In this document: piece by piece, positions 59,899-64,000 of the stretch | How the letters are laid out: each line of letters begins with the position of its first letter | Numbering within the stretch: position 1 is the stretch's first letter | The notes under the pieces: generated by a model | Told to the model about the DNA's origin: nothing | Database searches by the model: none | The model's input: the letters and a program-made list of their open reading frames with translations, nothing else | Made by a program: the position numbers and the translations under genes | Source: Earliella scabrosa | Lineage: Eukaryota; Basidiomycota; Agaricomycetes; Polyporales; Polyporaceae | Direction: 5' to 3' | Length of the DNA: 64,000 nucleotides | Assembly (NCBI GenBank): GCA_022605405.1 | Contig: JABYQQ010000001.1 | Span: 2,480,001-2,544,000, forward strand

Positions 59899-61227
59899 TT
59901 AAGAACGAGGGGAGGGAAGAGCGGGTATGCCCTTGACCATGTATGCAATGGTACGCACTAAGTGACGGCAGCTGCGGAATAAGCTGAGAACGGTTATCTC
60001 GTTACGATAGACGAACCGGGACCTCAGCCGCCACCATGACAGGGATGCGCATATCGTCTCGAAGCGTTCAACCACCTCTTCAATGTTCGGACGGTCTCCA
60101 GGCTTCTCCTTCATCATGTCATTGATGAGAGGCTTCATGAAGTCGAAGGATGGACTCTTCTGTAACACGCCGTTAGACAGATAACATCTAAACAAGGACG
60201 TAAGAATAACTTACATCAATGAACTCCTCTCGTATCATGTTCGCAAGCGTGTATATGTCGAGGTAGAAAGGATTGTACAGGCCGGATGAATTGTTGTACT
60301 CTGGCGCGCTGCGATCCCCTCCATATACGATTTCACAATTAGTGTCCTGTCCCGGCGAGAATTTGATGGAGAGACCGAAGTCGATGTAGTAATATCTTGT
60401 GGGTCGCTCCGTGCGAGTGTAGCGCTTGACCTTGTGCTTGAAATCGTAACACCTATCAGGGGTAGTAGGATGGGGTATCTCAGAGAAAAGAGGCGTTGGG
60501 TCCATCATGACGTTGAGGACCATCACATCGCTAAGTGAGAAGAAATGCCATCAATCCGTCCATCGGACCCATGGTACTAGTACACCACTTACCAGTGGGC
60601 GACACGGCAGCTGTGGATAAATTGGAGGCCCTGTGTACCGGACATTAGCTGACAATCTGACGGACTACGGCTGGTCTGACGAACCGCAAAGAGCTGTCGG
60701 AAGCATTCAACTGCTTCCCCGACCGTGGCAAAATCGACACGGTCAATCAGCATTAGATACGGCATGACGATGAAGATTTGGTCTGGATCCAGCGGAGATT
60801 GTAGAATGTCGTACACGGGCACAGAGTGATTGTCCGGCTCCGAAGCGAACTTGGGGTGAGTCAATAGACGAATAATTCGCTCTTCGTCCGGATGACGGGA
60901 CTTGCGTAAGCATTTGAGCGAGACGATGCGCCCGTCAGAGGTACGGACGGCATCCATCGTGGTCGTCCGCTAGAGGTCAGGGTCAGATGATGCTCCGAGA
61001 AGGGCGCTGACAGAACTCACCATGGTAGAGAGACCATCTTCACTCTCGAGTATGCGCTTCCCCGTCTTGAGCCACGACGGCTCCCAATCTTCGCGGTATC
61101 GCGGACGCAACATGTATCCCCGCTCGGCAAGCCATTTCTGGTGATTTCTCCAGAGGTACTCGTCGTCGAACAAGCCGCCGAAGGTGTCTTTGTAATAGAA
61201 CGGGAGCGAGGTAGCGGCGTCAGACAT
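59899..61227 (-). CDS. Kinase-like protein K7, non-RD (HCD) catalytic loop
   Basis: Exons 61227-61021, 60969-60685, 60630-60593, 60530-60215, 60159-59899; 368 aa. Lys88 (VSLK), Cys177-Asp178 in place of Arg-Asp, Asn183 and DFG from Asp227 (IDFGLSIKF). The Cys codon is TGC, split TG|C by intron 3, whereas K6 uses TGT, so the third base differs while the substitution is shared. GGDRSAPEY restores an APE triplet where other members have VPE. GGLFDDEYLWRNHQKWL precedes the LRPRY block as in K6. The end (SLFRSCRHLVRTIAYM) is hydrophobic. Confidence 0.84.
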
Positions 61228-61229
61228 CT

Positions 61230-62060
61230 GGGGTCTTGCCAGGTGAGGGAATAGGGGCGATTCGGTAATGAGAACGAGGAGAACTCACAACAAGGATCGT
61301 TCGTGCACTGCTAGGCGTATTGGACGATGTTTAAAGGTTCGTCATACGTTCATTTCCTTCAGTCAGGATCGGAGAGCTGTTAGTGGGCGCGTGTGTGTTT
61401 TATCTCGAAGTGCGGCTCTGGGTCTCACATGTGTGAACTGCCCGGAGGAGACACGTTGTTGCATTTTGCGCTGAAGGTCATCACTTCCTGTCCGGACGAG
61501 TTGCAGGATGGTTGTTGAAACGTTGACAGCTTGGACGTCGACAGACGAGCGAGGATGGCGTCTATGTATGACGTTGGTGTTTCCCACGTGCCTCTTCCAG
61601 GCTGCACGCGCCCGAGCCGCGGCCCGACACATGCCAATGGCCAACTGGACCATATATTATAATATATGTGCTCTTGACCACTCTCGTCTCCTCACCTCTG
61701 GCTCAACATGCTGGTCGCTACCGCGGAGTACTCATCAAGGTCATAGCACAACCTCGAAAGGAGACACTCAGTATTGCTTTCGCCTTTGCCTTTGTCTCAG
61801 CCTGAGAGAGGAGAGATGGGAGAACGAACTGATCTTCACGGTACGTCGTGCGCGCAGCTGTCTATGCTGACCCACAATACAGGGCCGTAGGAAATGACAG
61901 TCTCCCTGTCCATCTGGCTCTTGCGTACTACTGCGCAATCCCGTCCGCACCGACCGATGACCTGCCATACTGTATGTGCAATCGCATCCGGTTCGGCCTC
62001 ATACTCAGGCCCTCTTGCCATCCGTCTTGCTTTACATATCCCTGTTGGCCGCTCCTTTCG
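61230..62060. other. No gene seen
   Basis: No motif-bearing frame. It may contain further decayed kinase sequence, but nothing I could align by eye. Confidence 0.35.
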
Positions 62061-62063
62061 TTC

Positions 62064-62165
62064 ATGGAGCCATGGGTCGCCCGCATGGTCCAGGCCTCTC
62101 CAAGCATGGACGGAGTCGCATACATCCGAGTTTGGCGACGCTGTCGTTTGGCAAAGTGCGCGAAC
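62064..62165 (+). pseudogene. Kinase-like relic R5 (last-exon piece)
   Basis: FMEPWVARMVQASPSMDGV matches the FVAPLIARMVQ..PTMDEV opening of the last exon of K8 with the KRP part lost, then similarity fades. Located about 480 bp upstream of K8 on the same strand. Confidence 0.5.
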
Positions 62166-62641
62166 ACTCCCTCAGGCGGTGCAGATATCCCCATGTCAAC
62201 GTACACACGTACGTATCAACAATGTATGTTTTATGTTGTCGCATTGGACGTGACCTCGTAGTCACTCGCTACCAGAATCGGGTTTTGCAGTGGGCTAAGA
62301 CATGCCAAAATCGAGGCGTCATCGTACCGTGCTGGCGTTCAATATCCCAAGGTGTGGCGCACCCGCCACCCTCCCATGTCTCCATGCCGTCCATGTATGT
62401 AGTCCTCTGTATCAGCGCGCATGATGCAGAGGCCGTCGAAGAGGGCTTGTTATGTGTCTTTCAATTCTCTATCACAATCGTCAACAGGGGTCACCCAATT
62501 GTCCTACTGTCCACCCGTGGTTGCGACGCGCCTGTCTGAACATGTAGTGGGTGGGCTCTGGCACGTCTTCACGTTTTCTCTCCCGCCTCTTTCCTCCTGC
62601 GGCTTGACTTATCCTCCCTCCTCTCTCTGCGGATTCACAGC

Positions 62642-63976
62642 ATGAACGATGAAAATTTGAAGGCAATCCGGGAGGGCGTGCTGACATCAGTCGAGATCTT
62701 CTGGCGGGATCGCTATGAGTGGCTCGAGCGTTCGGGATACCGCCTCCGTCCTCGCTATGCTCCGAGCTGGATACCTTCCTGGAAGGGCACAAGTAAGTCA
62801 TGGATGTCCTGTGAAGACGGAATATACCCTCTGGTGCGTCTTCCCCCTTGATCCGTATCGCTCTGACCTCGTACTGAATGAGATGTTGTAGACACCGAGA
62901 GTCATGGACGCTGTGAGAATCAAGGACGGCGAACTGGTCATCATAAAGCATTACTCGAAATCCTTGCACCCCCATGAGAGCGACATTGCCCTCTATCTGT
63001 CTTCACCCGAGCTCTCCGCCGACCCTCGTAACCATACCTGCCCCATTCTGGAGATACTAGAAGACCCTTACGACCCCGACGAACGACTCATAGTCATGCC
63101 AATGCTCAGAGCGTATGACGACCCAAGGTTCAGGACTGTGGGCGAGGCTGTTGCCTTTTGTCGTCAGACCTTTGAGGTAAAGCTGGTGGCGACGCAATTC
63201 TGACCACTACTGCTCACCATGTTCTCTTGCTTGTAGGGCCTACAGTTCATGCATGAGCATCACGTCGCCCACCGGTCAGTGCATCTCTTGCGCATTTTAA
63301 GAATCCCGCTGACGTGTCATTTAGGGACATCTCGATCCTGAACGTAATGATGGACCCGAAGCCCATCCTCCCGGCGATGTTTCATCCACAATGGACATGG
63401 AGGCAGCTGCGGGATATCACGAAGGATGTGCGCCCTTACTCGAGGACGGCCCGGCCCGTGAAGTACTACTTCATCGACTTCGGCCTGTCACGAAGATACA
63501 GTTCGGATGATGTGAACCCAATGGAGGACCCGATCATAGGCGGCGACAGGACTGTCCCAGAATTCCAGAACGATCCGTACACTCCGCGCAATCCGTTCCA
63601 CACGGACGTGTACTACATGGGCAATTTGATCCGTACTACTTTCCTCCAGGTTCGAGCTCTCCGCCACTGCGACCAACCTCCGTGCATGTGCTGACGATGC
63701 CGATGCTCTTAGAGATACACGAACTTCGCGTTCGTGGCCCCCTTGATCGCGCGCATGGTCCAGGACGCGCCCGAGAGACGCCCGACGATGGACGAGGTCG
63801 TCGCAGAGCTCCACGAGATCGTCAAGAAGCTGTCAGGTCGCAAACTTCGCGAGCGGCTCGTTGCGCGGAAGGACTTGCGCCTCGAGAGTATCCTCAAAGA
63901 CTTGTATCATATGTCCGTTCGTACAGTCCCCTACCTGTTGACCCGCAGCAGCGCCATCCCTACGCCACAGACCTAG
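62642..63976 (+). CDS. Kinase-like protein K8, catalytic residues intact
   Basis: Exons 62642-62833, 62892-63176, 63237-63274, 63325-63649, 63713-63976; 367 aa. Lys83 (VIIK), HRD 171-173, Asn178 and DFG from Asp223 (IDFGLSRRY). Exon 4 holds three extra bases relative to K3, in the FHPQWTWRQL segment. A pyrimidine-rich tract of about 60 nt precedes the ATG, which follows a CACAG. GGDRTVPEF, DVYYMGN and RPTMDE are present in order. The last exon ends VRTVPYLL. It lies at the right edge of the window, so further copies may follow. Confidence 0.87.
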
Positions 63977-64000
63977 CCCGCAGTAGTTCGTCTAGCTTAC

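Overview
This is eukaryotic DNA from a GC-rich filamentous basidiomycete, most likely an Agaricomycete and probably a polypore (inference). Genes are split by many short introns of about 50-60 nt with GT..AG ends and CTNA-like branch sites. The gene content also fits: a CxC2/KDZ transposase, expanded orphan kinase-like genes, F-box-like genes, and many long, disordered orphan proteins.

Region 1 (1-18 kb) is accessory, transposon-type DNA. Several multi-exon orphan genes lie on the minus strand: one running off the left edge, one of 3.6-6.9 kb encoding a low-complexity basic protein, a 684-codon open frame at 7.2-9.3 kb, and fragments at 10.2-13.2 kb. They are followed by a plus-strand KDZ DDE transposase with an N-terminal CxC2 cysteine cluster (13.8-17.5 kb) that has a frame break near its C terminus.

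Region 2 (18-33.5 kb) holds a decayed zinc-finger orphan gene, two F-box-like genes with a nucleotidyltransferase-like core, then about 10 kb that is gene-poor. That stretch contains short tandem repeats, a dispersed CAACGGTTG motif, an AT-richer patch and one weak two-exon gene model.

Region 3 (35.2-41.5 kb) is an island of core genes: an aldo/keto reductase, CCR4 (deadenylase of the CCR4-NOT complex) and mevalonate diphosphate decarboxylase (ERG19/MVD1). The last two share a 518 bp divergent promoter.

Region 4 (33.5-64 kb, around and right of the island) is the most striking part: eight kinase-like genes and at least five relics of the same family, in both orientations. All eight have the same five-exon architecture (intron phases 0,0,2,0; exon 3 exactly 38 nt). 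They share an exon-1 block with the pattern GYxLRPRYxxxWxPSW that lies where a glycine-rich loop would be expected. Catalytic residues vary: five carry HRD/DFG, two carry HCD/DFG, and one has lost HRD, the catalytic-loop Asn and DFG. Three kinase copies are headed by a divergently transcribed minus-strand gene, and these minus-strand genes appear related to each other, suggesting a repeated two-gene module. A phenolic acid decarboxylase gene lies inside the array.
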